Notes under the pieces: model-generated
Seen by the model: the letters and a program-made list of their open reading frames with translations, nothing else
Told to the model about the DNA's origin: nothing
Databases searched by the model: none
Shown here: positions 10,178 through 22,927 of the stretch, piece after piece
How positions within the stretch are numbered: the first letter of the stretch is position 1
Layout: the number at the start of each line of letters is the position of its first letter
Translations under genes and position numbers: made by a program
Assembly: GCA_018398765.1 (NCBI GenBank)
Contig: JAHBMJ010005844.1
Coordinates: 10,975-57,737, forward strand
Source of the DNA: Chromera velia
Lineage: Eukaryota > Sar > Chromeraceae
DNA length: 46,763 nucleotides
Reading direction: 5' to 3'

Positions 10178-13100
10178 CTACTCAAAAAGTGACCTTAAGA
10201 GGTTCTCTGCAATGCCTGAGATAGACGATCCCTTGCTTTCGTTCTTGCCTCCTCTGAGACTCCTTCTGTCTCCTGCGATCTCTTCCGCTTCGGATGGAAC
10301 TCGGAGAAGTGCAAGAACATTCACCACTTCCTTCCCCGGGTGCTCTCTGTGTGTCTTGAACATCTGTCCATTCGATTTGTATCTGCACCCATCCTCATCG
10401 AGGTATAGCTCGGCAGCTCCTGAGGTGACATCGCGTCCCCTCACGTCCACTGCGTTCGGCCCGTTGTAGGTTGCCACTGAGGCAAAGACCACGGGGGGCT
10501 CTGGGAAGGGCATATCCTCCCCGAATGGAACGATGCGGATCTTCTCTGTCATCTCCTTTGGCTGCAGAGAGAAGCAAACAGACAAAGAAGGAAAAGGAGG
10601 ACAGAAGAAGGATTGATCAAGTCTCGTGATCTTTCTTACCCTTTGTCTCCAGTCTCTTCATTGGCGAAAGCCATGGAGGAGGAGTCCGTTTCCCTTCGAA
10701 GAAAGAGAAAAACCGAAAAGAGAATACAGAATGAATCTCGAAAGCGAAGAGGCTCGTTGCAACAATAAACCTGCATATACCCATCAAAAACAGAAACAAT
10801 ACAGAGGCAAGAGAAGAACAAAGAAAAAGGACCGACCGTTGAGACGGCAGCAGAGAGCCAGTTACCGACGCCGAGAGCCCCGTGATCAACAGCGATGTAC
10901 CCGACCTTGAAGACACCCTCGAAAAACTGCCCATTTCCCATTTTGTCTCCCTCTCCCTGAAGGCCTATCAAGACTTTATCGTCGAACGTCTTCTTCATTC
11001 TTGCCTTTACGTACACAGGCGGTTTGCTGGCCTCATGCTGCACGGCAACAATGACCGCTGGGGGGGCTGCGAAGGGAGTTTTGAAGTGCATCTCATGCCA
11101 CTTTCCGTCCCCTGGAACCATCCAAGAGCCAATCTCAATCTTGCCCCCTGTGGGCAGATCGCGAGAACCTGCCTCTGTCACGAGGATTGTTGCCTGCTCT
11201 TTTGTGTGCCAGTGGTCGAAACACGTTGGCTCGAGAATGGAGACAGCGAGGTTCACAACACCGTTGGGAGACATAGACATGGCGGGAACAACAATCCCGG
11301 GATCGGGACCGTTGGACGTGGCGACGGATGGGAAGACAAGCGGGTTGGTGTACATGCCCATGGATGCATACTCTGTGGGAATGTGATCGAATTCCGTGGG
11401 GATGAGCTCCATCCGCGCCATGGCGGAGGTGGGAGGCATCATTGTGGGCACAGATGTGATCGTCAAGTTGGTAGGGGGCCCTACAGGCGGGGTAGAGGGA
11501 GAGGTGAAGTCGAAAGTGGTCGAAGGCTCGGGTGTGGTTGTAGTGACAGGCTCTGCAAGGGAGACGGCAATGAAGTTAACGGATTCCTTTCCTGGATGTT
11601 TTCTGGTGATTTTCTTTGTTTTGCCGTCTTTGTGAGGGCGGCATCCGTCCTCATCAATGTACAGCTCTGCCCATTCTTCATCAAGCTTGTTGTTGCGCAC
11701 ATCTGCAGCGTTCGGCCCATTGTAGGTCCCGATGGTTCCGAACACCGCAGGCTCTTCTTCGAAGCCTGGAAGGGGGTGGAAGGGTATCCGCTGCTTCTTC
11801 TCTGTCATCTCGGGAGCCTGCAGACGAGATTCAATCAAAGCGTTCATGCAAAGATAGACAGACAACCTGGTCCCTCGGTAATAAGGAGCTGAAGGCCTCC
11901 CAGATCGGGGGGGGATGCACGCACGTACCGAAACAAAGTCTCGGAAAGAGAACGACGAGATGATGCTTTGTTTCGAACCTGTGTGGTGTGTCTGTAAGAA
12001 CCACACTGGATGTGTGAAATGAGCTCCAAAGCCAGCGGATGGCAAGTCACTTCCATGAATGTGGGGCTCACACGACGCAGTTTTAAAAGTGAGCAGGGGC
12101 AGGAAACCGGTAAACATAGGTATAAAAAAGAGAAAGCACGCCAAAGCCAAACACGACATTGACTGACCGTCTTGCCCCATCCAAGCAGTTTCCCTCCGAT
12201 CATCTCTGCGCCTTCTGAGTAGGCCGTTGCCATGAAGGCAACCGTCAAGTCGCCCTCAAAAGTCATGTAGTTACCCATTCGCTCTCCCTCTCCCTGCAGG
12301 CCAACGGCGAATCCGTCTGGGCCGATGGAGCTCAGCCTTGCCTTCACGTACTGCTCCCATTTGTGCTGGACATACACGACCATGACAGGCGGTTCTGCGA
12401 AGGGAGTGGCGAACTTGAATTGATGCCATCCGCCATCTGAAGGCACAACGACTGTGCCCACCTCCATATGCCCCCCGTTGGCGAGAGGGAAACTCCCCTG
12501 CTCGGCCAGAAGGAGAGTGGCCTCCTCAACCGTGTGCCACGCATCGTAACATGAGGGCTCGAGGATCTTGGCGGACACTCTGGAGGCCCCTGTAGGCTCC
12601 TTGTGAGACATGGCGATGACCAGACCGGGATCTCCACCCTTGGTTGACATGGTGCTTGCAAACAGAACAGGACTCTCGAAAGCCCCTGACACAGGGGTGT
12701 CCATTTGTTCGTGATCCAGCTCGATAGGCACAGTCTCGAAGTGAGGGATCGAGTTGGGAGGAACAGTGGCGGTCTTGGGAGGAGCGGGGGTGGTGGTGGT
12801 GCGAAGGGCCCCCCTCCCGACTGAGAGGACGCTCACGATCTCCTTCCCTGGATGTTTCCGGGTGATCTTATAGGAGTCTCCGTTATTTTTGTATCTGCAC
12901 AGATAAACGTGGAAATTCATTTTTCTCTGTTGTTCTTTTTGTACCTCCAGACGAAGGTCCAAGCACATTGCCAGGCGCTCGGAACAGTCTGAAATAATTC
13001 CAACAAACAGAGAGATGCATAGACAGGATGTCGAGAAGAGAGAGCAAAATTGCAGCCGGATCGTAGTTTATATTCGGGCAAGGCAAGGGGGGGCACAATC

Positions 13101-16100
13101 TAGTGCATGAGTGTGTCAATGGGTATCCGGTCCGTGCGCTCGCGCATCTGCCTGATCTGCCGGGTACTAGAAGGAAGAGGGCCAGTGCCTTCAAGCATTC
13201 TTGTAGATCGTTCAAGTGCCAGTAAAAAGGCACACAAACTGACAACCAGCTAATCTATCTGAAGATTGGTCGACTCCACCCCCTTCCTTCTTCCCTTCAC
13301 TCAATGACGCACGCACCTGCACCCATCCTCGTCCAAGAAGAGGATGGAGGACTCGGGGGTGATGCCGATGGACCGCACGTTGATGGCATTCGGTCCGTGG
13401 TAGGTCTGCGCGTCTGCAAAGACTGCAGGGGCGTGTTCAAACACCGCGTCCTCATCGACTTCGATCGTCCTGGGCTTCTCTGTCATCTCCTTGGGCTGCA
13501 AGGAAGAAAGGGAAGAAAGGAAAGGAGTGGGTGTGAGAGAAAATGTGACGAAGAAAAAGCAGATACACTGCTTTCGAGAAGAAGAACGGGACAGTGAGGA
13601 AGGTCGGAAGCCTCAAAGGGGTGGACACGTCCGCACGCACATCGAAGAAAAGTCCATGTGTAACAAAAAAACCCAAAGAATCAAAGAGTCAGAGCAAGAC
13701 AGTGCGTCAGAACAGAGCCAAAGCAATCGCAGGCAAAGCATAGCCAGTGTCACCACTTATTTATGTCCTCACCACTCACCGTGGAGACAACAGAAAGAAG
13801 GAGACCGTCCAGAGCCTCTGCACCATGATTCATTGCAATGTAGGCGACCTTGAAGGTGCCCTCGAAGAACTGCCCTTCTCCGATCTTACCCCCCTCTCCC
13901 TGTAGACCGATCTCAACCATATCGTCCTTCACCCTCTTCATTCGGGGCTTCACATACAGAGTCTCTCCACCTGGTGTGTGTTGCACTGCCACAATGACAG
14001 CGGGGGGTTCCTCGAAAGCGTGCTCAAACATGAAGTCGTGCCACTTTCCGTCGGCTTCCACGTCCCATGTCCCGATCTCTATGTGAGCACCGGAGGGAAG
14101 GAGGAAACTGCCTGGCTCTGCCACGAGCAGATGAACAAACTCGACTGTGTGGGGCCCATCGAAACAGGAAGGCTCTTTGAACTCCACAGAGTATTCGAGA
14201 GGGGCCCCGGAAGCGGAGGTGGGCTTGACAACAACAATGCCGGGGTCCCCTCCGTTCATGGTGGAGACAGAGGGGAACACCAGAGGGCTCTGGTAGTCTG
14301 TCAGAGAAGAGGGGACAATTGCGGGGGAACTGGAAAACTCGGTGGATAGAAGAGATAGTTTCGGCCAGTCTCCGAACTCCTCCTTGTCCTCTGTGTCATC
14401 TGCCTCTTCATCTGCTGGATCTCCGAGGCCGACAGCGTGAATGGGAGGGACTTGACATTCATAGTCAAATTCTCCATACTTATAAGTGCCGACGCAGGGG
14501 TCTCCGACAATTTGGTTTTGGGGTTTGACGATACAGCTTTCTTTGCCATCGCACATACCGGATACGTGGTCGAAAATGTCGACGTAACAGTCGAGGTCAT
14601 GGATGGACGAGTGGGGGCAGACTTCGTCCCCTGGCCTCTCACGACCGTACCAGGCTTCTGTGATGACAATGACCTCCCCGGGGGGACAGGAGAGAGTGCC
14701 CTCAATGTTCTCGCAAATAATGTTGTCTGGGTTTCCGGCAGAGATGGCAACGGTTGTGGTTGTGGTTGTGGTGGTGGTGGTAGTGGTGGTGGTGGTGGTG
14801 GTTGGGGCATCGACGCAAGTGTAGTAGAACTCAGCGTACTTGTATGTGCCACCGCACGGATCCCCAACGATGGAATTTCTCGGTGTGATCACACAACTCT
14901 CCTTTCCATCGCACATCGCAATGGCATGGGGAGAGATGTCGGTGTGACATTCGAGTGTTCGGATGGAGGGGTGGGGACAGACCTCGGTACCTGGCTTCTC
15001 ACGGCCGTACCAGGCATCCTCCATCTTGATGACCTCACCGGGGCGGCAACTGAGAGTGCCTGGCTGGTTCTCGCAGATCGCCTCGAAATTCATACCAGGG
15101 GGGAGGGTCGAAGTGGTAGTTGTGGTGGTGGTAGTGGGAGTGGTGGTGGTAGTCGTGGTGGTGGTGGTAGTAGTAGTGGTTGTGGTGGTAGTGGTGGTAG
15201 TGGTGGTGGTAGTGGTGGTGGTGGTGGTGGTGGTAGTGGTGGTGGTGGTGGTAGTGGTGGTGGTGGTGGTGGTGGCGGTAGTGGTGGTGGTGGTGGTGGT
15301 AGTAGTGGGGGTAGTGGTTGTAGTGGCGCAGCCTTCGGGTTTGTATGTTGATTCATCGTTACAGTAGGCTTCGGTGTCACCACAGAAGCCCCACTTTGAT
15401 CGGCAGTGGGTGGGGAACTCGCAGGGGTCCCCTGGGCAGTCGGTGGTTACAGGCTCGCAGCCTTCGGGTTTGTAGAGGGAATCATTGTTACAGTAGGCCT
15501 CCCCTGAACCGCAGTTCCCATATTTAGATCGGCAGAATGTGGGGTCTGTGCAGGGGTCTCCTGGGCAATTGGTTGGAGTCGGGAAGCAACCCTCGGGCTT
15601 GTAGGTGGACGCTTCGTTGCAATAGGCTGCTGAGGTGCCGCAAAAGCCCCACTCGGATCTGCACATTGTGGGGTCGTCACAGGGCAGGCCTGTGCAGCCT
15701 GTGCTTGGATTGACTGTAGGGGCGGGGGGGGGGGGGCATCCCTCTGGCTTGTAGAGAGAGTCATCGTTACAGTACCAAGAGGTGAAACCACAAAAACCCC
15801 ACTTTGACTTGCACATCGTGGGATCGTCACAGGGAGTCCCCTCACATCCTGCACCTGCTGCTGTGGGGGGAATGGTGGTGGTGGTGGTTGTTGTTGCAGT
15901 GGTCGTTGTGGTTGTAGTTGTGGTGGTGGTAGTAGTGGTCGTGGTGGTGGGAGTGGCTGCCACGCACCCTTCGGGCTTGTAGGTTGATTCTTCATTGCAG
16001 TGGGCTGCAGTGGTACCGCACCACCCCCACTTGGAACGACACATTGTGGGATCGTCGCATGGGTCTCCCACACAGCCTACACCGAGAGTGGGTGTGGGGG

Positions 16101-17504
16101 GTTCTGAACCCTCGGGGAGGTAGAATGGGACGGGGTGCTCGGTGTCGATGTGGTAGACACCGTCGTCTGGGAATGACTCTGGTTGGTGGAAAACGGATGG
16201 GTCTTGGGAGGGGTTGATGGAAACAGAGGAGACGTAGAGGGAGGCCTCGTTGAAGGAGGCATCCCCTGCCCAGGAGGGGAACCAGACCCCGATGGTCAGA
16301 CGGGCTGCGACTGCTGAGATGTGCTCGGTGGATTCTCCAATGAACTGATCATCAATGAACAGCTGGACCTTCTTTCCGACGGGGACCATGTAAAATTCTT
16401 CCCCTTCCTTCACTGCCACCATGCCCTGGTAGGGACTGTCGGCCTTTGCGACATACAGATGGTCCCCCACTCTGGCCAGATCTGCAGCTGTCAAGTCTGT
16501 TGGCACAAGCTCTGTTGACCAGACGAATTTGTATTTGTGGTACTCTCCGTCGTATGCAGGGGGGATGGTGACTGTCTGGTAGTTGGCACCCATCACAGAC
16601 TCCCACGTGTGGAAGCCCGCTTGGTGCCAGGACCAGGGGCCGGGTGCGCCGATCTCCGGAGCTGCATGGATTGGCATGCATCAATTAAGAGAAAAGAAAT
16701 ACCAGATAGGACAATTAAGTAGAAGTTAACGCTTGCGAACAGACTGAGGGTCGAACGGGGTTGGATCAAAAAGACACTTCAGGTCAGAGATGCATGAAGC
16801 TGAGGTGAGGGGCTGAATTGCTGGTTCGAAGAGCCGTTAGAGGAACAGCAGATTGAAAGCTGATGAGTCTTTTGAGTGATGCACGCAGCCACAGAGAGAG
16901 TTCCTTTAGGCTGACCGTTGATTTGTGAGTTGACTGTAGACCAATACCCAATGTCGGGATTTCCCTGTCTGAATCTAGGTTGGTAGAGGGGGTCCTCTGG
17001 GTTCAGGTCATCTCCCTCGAGGTCCCCTCTGGCTGAGTAGTGCTCTGAGTAGTGGTGGGTGAACACAGCTGCCACCATTCCGAGAGGCTTGCCGTCAGTA
17101 CAAGCCTCACACACGGCCTTCATCTCGACCTCGTATGTCCCTGCTCCGTAGTAATCGTATGTGCTCATCATGGCTCCCACTCTCTGAGCAGGTCCGTCAC
17201 AGGCGTATGTGCCTGGTCCAGTGCGCGTGATACCAGACACAGGGCCATCATATGAGTCTCCGTGTCCCTTGAAGACGACGACATTCTTTACTTCTCCTCC
17301 CACGGTGTCGGTTGTCAGCATCACGTTCTCATGGGAAACCCCGTTATTCCCAGCCCCCCACAGTTTCTCCAGAAGAAACCAGCGCTGGGGATTGACGCCT
17401 TCGGAAAAGTCATCAGTGAACCCTTCAGGAGCATGGAAGAGTAGGTCAATGTCATTCACAGCTGACACCAAGGAGGCTGCCAGCAGGAAGAAGACTCCAC
17501 GCAT
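10178..17504 (-). CDS. Secreted multi-lectin protein: GH16-like, hevein-like, SUEL and H-lectin-like modules
   Basis: Six exons whose phases all agree: 17504-16916, 16661-13780, 13495-13317, 12894-12168, 11817-10837, 10561-10178, giving 1,913 residues. The ATG at 17504 opens a signal peptide (MRGVFFLLAASLVSAV). Residues about 20-370 resemble a GH16/concanavalin-like beta sandwich (DDFSEGVNPQRW, then WFPSWAGDASF), but no ExDxxE catalytic motif is seen. About 387-641 hold five hevein-like chitin-binding modules (MCRSKWGFCG type, each ending YKPEGC) with Thr linkers. A run of about 70 residues, nearly all Thr, follows. Two SUEL-type galactose-binding domains (AWYGREKPG, then GDPCGGTYKY) span about 717-932. 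From about 983 to the end are three A-B pairs of H-lectin-like repeats. A contains a PSCFDxxHTVE motif and a PPAVIVAVQH motif; B contains PKEMTEK, YNGPNA, DEDGC and HPGKE. It is likely an extracellular matrix or cell-wall carbohydrate-binding protein. Splice coordinates and the absence of a membrane anchor are by eye. Confidence 0.85.
14751..14803 (-). repeat. Thr-codon repeat, linker between the two SUEL domains
   Basis: An ACN-codon array (GTG/GGT on the plus strand) encoding about 17 consecutive Thr within exon 2 of the lectin gene. Such linkers are typical O-glycosylation sites. Confidence 0.85.
15111..15326 (-). repeat. Long Thr-codon repeat (mucin-like tract)
   Basis: About 70 almost uninterrupted ACC/ACT/ACA codons between the fifth hevein-like module and the first SUEL domain, broken by a few Pro, Ala and Ser. 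The array is a GGT/AGT trinucleotide repeat on the plus strand and is prone to length change. The opposite-strand poly-Val/Gly frames are artefacts. Confidence 0.9.
15872..15957 (-). repeat. Thr-codon repeat between hevein-like modules 1 and 2
   Basis: About 27 mostly Thr codons with one Ala, separating the first hevein-like module from the other four. Confidence 0.85.
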
Positions 17505-17726
17505 GGTGGTCAGGCAAAGAAAAAAACCAGACCTTTGCGCGGATGTCGGTGTTGCTTTTGGGTCTGATTCAGAGCAAAGGAAAGGCTTCTCCCTGTCGAT
17601 GCGAGACTCTTCCTCTTCTTTGCTCTCTCGGATTTGCTTCAATAAGAGCCAGAGCACTTTGGAATCAACGTCGTTTCTTGGACAATCCTTGGAAGAAGTC
17701 GGCCGGATCTGCATATGCAAATGACA

Positions 17727-17814
17727 GCATGCATGACGAAATTAATTAATTGTTAAAATTAAAATGCATGCATGATTAATTAAAAAATGTTAATTTGCAT
17801 GCATGCATGCGTGC
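17727..17814. promoter_or_regulatory. Three TGCATGCA clusters upstream of the lectin gene
   Basis: GCATGCATG at 17727-17735, ATGCATGCATG at 17764-17774 and a longer TGCATGCATGCATGC run at 17796-17810 sit 220-310 bases 5' of the lectin start codon, separated by TTAATTAA-type AT spacers. The same palindrome lies upstream of other genes here. A binding-site role is inferred. Confidence 0.4.
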
Positions 17815-19218
17815 ACTCGCGATCGTTTTTTTTTTTAACTCATAAATCCCGCGGCCTCGAGGACGCGGCAGATCGGCCCGCAGCGCAGACCCAAGTGATA
17901 AGCGGGCCCGGTAGGTACAAGTTGACAGTTGCCCTATTATGCATCGATATAATTCGATAGACGGGGCCTTAGGAGACGGAGCAATGACACTGTTGCGAAG
18001 AGTGGTGCATCACGGAGCACCAAATCGTAGCCTCGACCAACAGAAGACCTATCAGAGTTGCAAAGATATGTAATTTAAGAATGATAGTGAAAATTTAGAG
18101 AACAGTGATACGGGCTTCACTTTACTGTATGACAACAGAGAAAAAACTGGGGAAGCAGCGACTTAGGGACTCTTCTTAAGACTGTTTCTTAAACTTCCTT
18201 TGTCACTGCTTGGGGAATTACTGTGGCACAGATGCTAAAGCACGCTGGCGGTAACTGCAAATAAAGACGAAACGGCGACAATGCTCAAAGGCACCACTAA
18301 ATCACTATCACTAAATTATAAGTAAATTATTATAAAATCACAAGAAAACATTCAAAAAATAGCAAGTAACATGCAGTGTAAAATGAGAGATAGACATGGC
18401 GGGAAGGCCCTAAGGCGGAACATATCAATCAATCAATCAATCAATCAAATCAATCAAATAAAAATTTGAAAGTTACTTTTAAACTTTTTAAATAAAAATT
18501 GTTTGTTAGGATATGTTAGGACAATTAAGTCTAGAGACCAATCAAGTGTTAACAACTGAACATTATTCAATATCCTTTCAATATTATGATGACTGTCTAT
18601 GTGAATTGCGTATCTAGTTGCGTATACCTTGTCTGACCGTGCGTTTAACGCTAGAAGCCCGGAAACAGGCTCATGGCGATGACATATGCCAGTGATGATG
18701 AAGATGATCATACGAAGAACTGTATGTGAGGTGGCTGTTTCCATTGATACACCAACACACAGATCGAGACAGCTTGAGCGTTTTCCACCTCCATGAAGCG
18801 CTGCCGGCCGTTCAGTTTACCTGTCTTAGAAAGAGCGTGGGAGCGAGCGTGCAGGTGATATCGGGGCCTTGTAGAGATTCCAAACCGAGGGCTGACGCAC
18901 ACTGCGTTGCGTGGTTTCCTCAGCAGTCTATCAAATCACCGTGTCTGCCCTCCCCCGCCTGAAACTGGTTTTTGCTCCAGCCCCCGGCGGAGAGCTTGTC
19001 GGAGACAGGCAGAAGAGAAAGAGAACCGCTCAGACAGAACACTGGAGAGCGTTCATCGTGGACGAAACAGTCAGCAGACACACAGAGAGCCATTCTTAGC
19101 CAAACCGTCCCCTTCATCCCTGTCCCAACAAAGCAACGCAGCCTAGCAGCGCCTGCCTTCTCGCTCAACGAGTCACTCAGCCGTTTCCGTCTTCTCTTTC
19201 TCCTCTCCGCCCTCATCC
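17815..19218. other. Gene-free region between lectin and mitochondrial-type genes
   Basis: AT-rich from 18050 to 18640, with an (ATCA)n run at 18424-18458. The segment 18760-19218 is of mixed composition and probably includes the 3' flank of the next minus-strand gene. Open frames of 78-114 codons on both strands have no recognisable content. Confidence 0.5.
18424..18458. repeat. (ATCA)n tetranucleotide repeat
   Basis: A short tandem array of ATCA units in AT-rich intergenic DNA. Confidence 0.8.
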
Positions 19219-20212
19219 TCATCCGAGGGCCGCCACAAAGGACGACAAACGACTGTTGCGAATCTTCATCGCCGTCATCTCCAGCTGCAGTAAGTGAAGC
19301 AAGGGGACAGAAATAACATATGGATGGCTACTTGGTTTCGGGTCTTCCGTAGAAGGAATATTTCAGACAGCCTGACAAACAGAAGCTGTTTTCTTGTTAC
19401 CTCTTTCCCCTTTTTTTTTCTTCTTTTCACGTGGATTGAGAGACAGTTTGATTCTTCTGCTATACCTCGACAGTCTTTCTTTTTGCTCTTCACAAACTGT
19501 CAAACAGCAAAAAGCCAGAGAGACAAACAGTCCCACAAGCACCAAAGTAATCTTGAAAAAAAAATGTCACGACGCCCGACAGCAATAAAAAGAACGAAGA
19601 GCGGCTCAGAAAATAATCCCGACAAACATCCTTGAACAAAGGGGAGAGAGGGAAGACTCAACGATGAGACAAGAAAAAGAACATGCCCTCATGAGCGGGA
19701 AGCAAACAATAGACTCTCTTTCTCTCTTCCTTTTCACCGTCTGTTGCCCCCACACACTTCTGCCAGTGCCCCCCCCTCTCCCACCTGTTCGTTGACAAAT
19801 CCCACGAACGACTGCGCGTCTGCATCCTCCGTCGCCAGGGGTTGCAGCATCTTCTCGTCAAAACTGACCAAACCGAGCCTGTGAGCAGAAGAGAGGATGA
19901 GGTGCAGGGAAGCAAAAAGAGCAGACATACGAAATCGGAAGAGTCAGTAGTAAGTCTGTTGATCTCCTTCATTTGTCCTCTCTGTCCCCTCCTTCCTGGG
20001 TTAGATTCCCTTCCTTTCCCTCTTTCTCTCATCCCTTATTGCTTTCCTGATTTCTTCTTGAGTCAATCTTTCTCAAACCTTTCCTTCCCCTTTTCCTTCT
20101 CTCAAACACCTTCAACAGTTGAGGTCGTCTCATGCCGCTGTCTGCTACTCCTTCCACTGGGTTTGTCTCTCCGCTCTCCATGCTTGTCCGCCTCACCTGC
20201 CTGTATACCCCG

Positions 20213-20257
<45 letters not shown>

Positions 20258-22829
20258 TGTATGTATCTGACTGACCTGCCCGTGATGCTTCTGAAGAGGT
20301 CCTCTAGCCTCTCCATGCTCTTCGCGTCCAGCTTGGAGAAGTCAAAGCCAGAGCCGGACTTGGCAGGAGCAGCAAGCTTTTTGACCTCCTCGGCCTCTGC
20401 TTTGCTGCGTTCGTTCGTTCGTTCGTTCGTTCGAGGAGAGACGTAAGGCAAGTTGAGGAGGTATGTGTTCGAAGGAAGACTAAGAACGCGGCAAGATGGG
20501 GAATACTCCGAAAGTGCTAAATGGAGAGGCACCGCGTACCGACCGGGGGAAAGACTTCGGTAGCTGATTTCTCCGTTTTTCCATCTACCTTGCCCTTGCA
20601 ACAAACGAAAAAAAACCAAGGAGGCAAAGGGAGAAACAGGAGAAGACCGAAATAGTGAGAAGGACTGAGTGAATTGAGGCTTCCGTGCCGTCCTCCCCCA
20701 TCTCTAGCTCTTGGCAATGAAGACAAATGAAAGAGAGGACTGCCGAACGAACGCACCTGACGGTGAACTCCTTCAAGAAGGCCGCCTCCTTCTCCTTGTA
20801 GACTGCCGCGACTCTCTCCACAATACTGCCATTGGGGTCCGCTTTCGCAGTGGCAAGGTCGATCTCTGCATTCATCATATCGTCGTCATGTGCAGAGAAC
20901 AGGAAGCCAAGGAAAGGGAAGAGGGGGAAAACGACGTCAGGGAGCGGAACAAGAAAAGAGGGGTGCTGCCCATTGGGGGACTTCCACAGGCATACATCAT
21001 GACGGTCACACCGGCGGAAGACACAAAGAGACAGAAAAAGCGGACACCACCTGTCGTTTCCTTCCTTCCTTCCTTCCACCCGCTCTGTCTCCCTGAAGCA
21101 ACCCAAGAGAGGGAACCGGGGAACGAAGAAAAGAGATCACGACAGAGAGTCTCCTCTCTAGCGACCAGGCAAAGAAGAAAATCCTGCGCCGACAAGCCCC
21201 AACTGACTTTCCAGATTTTCGAGTGCCTCATTGAAGTGTTTCTTCACAGGGTCCTCCACAGGTTTACCCTCGATCGCCGAGATGGCTGCGTCCAGGCTCG
21301 TCTTCTTCATATTCGGGTCCTTCCCGAACATCTCGCGGAATGAGGCACTAATCTGCATGATGGAGAGAGTACGCAGAAACAGACGAAACAGTCACTGGGC
21401 TGCAAAAGACGCAATACTACACGTCGAGGCACTTCGGTCTGTCGAAGAAAGTGAGTGCACCTTAATGTGTCAGATGAGTCGCGACTTTGGAGCCTCTTGC
21501 CACCCCAATGAAAGTTGATGGATGCATCAGAAGGAACGGCTAAGAGATGCGCTGCAGAAGGAAGACGCACCGGGCAGAAAGGCAGGCACGCAGGCAGGCA
21601 AGAGAACGAGAGCTCCAGGGAGTACCCAGAACTTGTTGCGTGACTCTCCCAACAACGCAGGCGTCTCTCTAGCACAGAACACAGGCAGGTCATTCTGAGG
21701 TTGTTCTTATTTCACAAGCTCTGATTCACTCACTCACTCACGAACCTCCTCAACGATGACTGTCTGCAGAGACGCCCCGATACCTGCCTCTGCGTTTTGT
21801 ACTGCGACCAACTGCCTCTGCAGCCGTTCTGCCATCTGAGCCTTCTGCTGTTGGATCAGTGCCTTCCGGTACTGCACACACATACAGATAGAGAGAGAGA
21901 GAGACAAGAGAGAGAGAGAGCAGAGGAAGAACAAGTGGGAGGCGGCAGAAGGGAAGAAAAAACCGTCGATAGTTTGCCAAGCCCTCACCGACCGTTTGGT
22001 ATTCTTTCAACCTGAGCGTACCCCTCCCCGTCTCTGTTTTGAATGAAGTTCCCTTCCCTGCCCCCCAACAAGTACTTTTTCTACACAGAGGTGACATTTT
22101 GTTTCGAACGAAAGCCACACAAGCATTCAGTCAGTTCGTCAGTGCACAGCTTTTTCTGCTTCAGGCAAACCTCGTCGATGTCTCCCAGCCCCCCCCACCC
22201 CCCCCCACACACATGCTTTCGGCTCTTCTCTCCCTCCGTCTCTCCTTCAGACACCCTTCCCCCTTTCCCTTTTCTTTCCCTCCCCTGGGTAACTAGGCAT
22301 TGCACCGAACTGACGTCAGCGAGTTTTGTCTGGAGTTCGCCTCTGAAGGTGCTCAGGTAGTCCAGACACCGGCTGTCGTGTGCAAAGTCTACATGGGGAG
22401 GACACGGACAGGACGGGAACGAGAGAGAAGATTGTGAAAGTTGACAAGAAAGAGGAGAGCGCTGGCAGAGGCACAGAGAAGAAGGAAGGCACTTCAAAGA
22501 AGGAGAAAGCTTCTGCTGGCCTCCGCCTGTGCATTGATGTTTCTACTTAAAAGAAGGAAATCTTCAACAGTAAACAACCTTCAATATGTGACCTCCTGCT
22601 CCCTTTTCTGTCTGTACAAAGAGGACCTTCACCTTCCCTCCCTCTGTCCCAGCAGGAAGGCTCCCTCTCTGTCCCTCCCGCTGTTTACCTGCACAGACTG
22701 ACTGACTGACTGACTTTTGACCTTCTCAAACAGAAGGTCCTGTCCTTCCTGTTTGTGTGCCACGATGGACTCCCTCATCATTCGGGACTCTGTGTAGTAC
22801 TTCTCTGTCGCACCCTTGCTGCACACACA

Positions 22830-22874
<45 letters not shown>

Positions 22875-22876
22875 AC

Positions 22877-22927
<51 letters not shown>

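Noticed and set aside
14437-15367. Gly/Ser- and Val-rich plus-strand frames opposite the lectin gene
   Set aside because: They are shadows of the Thr-codon arrays on the coding strand.
22726-22920. Cys/Val-repeat frame
   Set aside because: It is the (CA)n microsatellite read on the minus strand, in the intron next to a splice acceptor.
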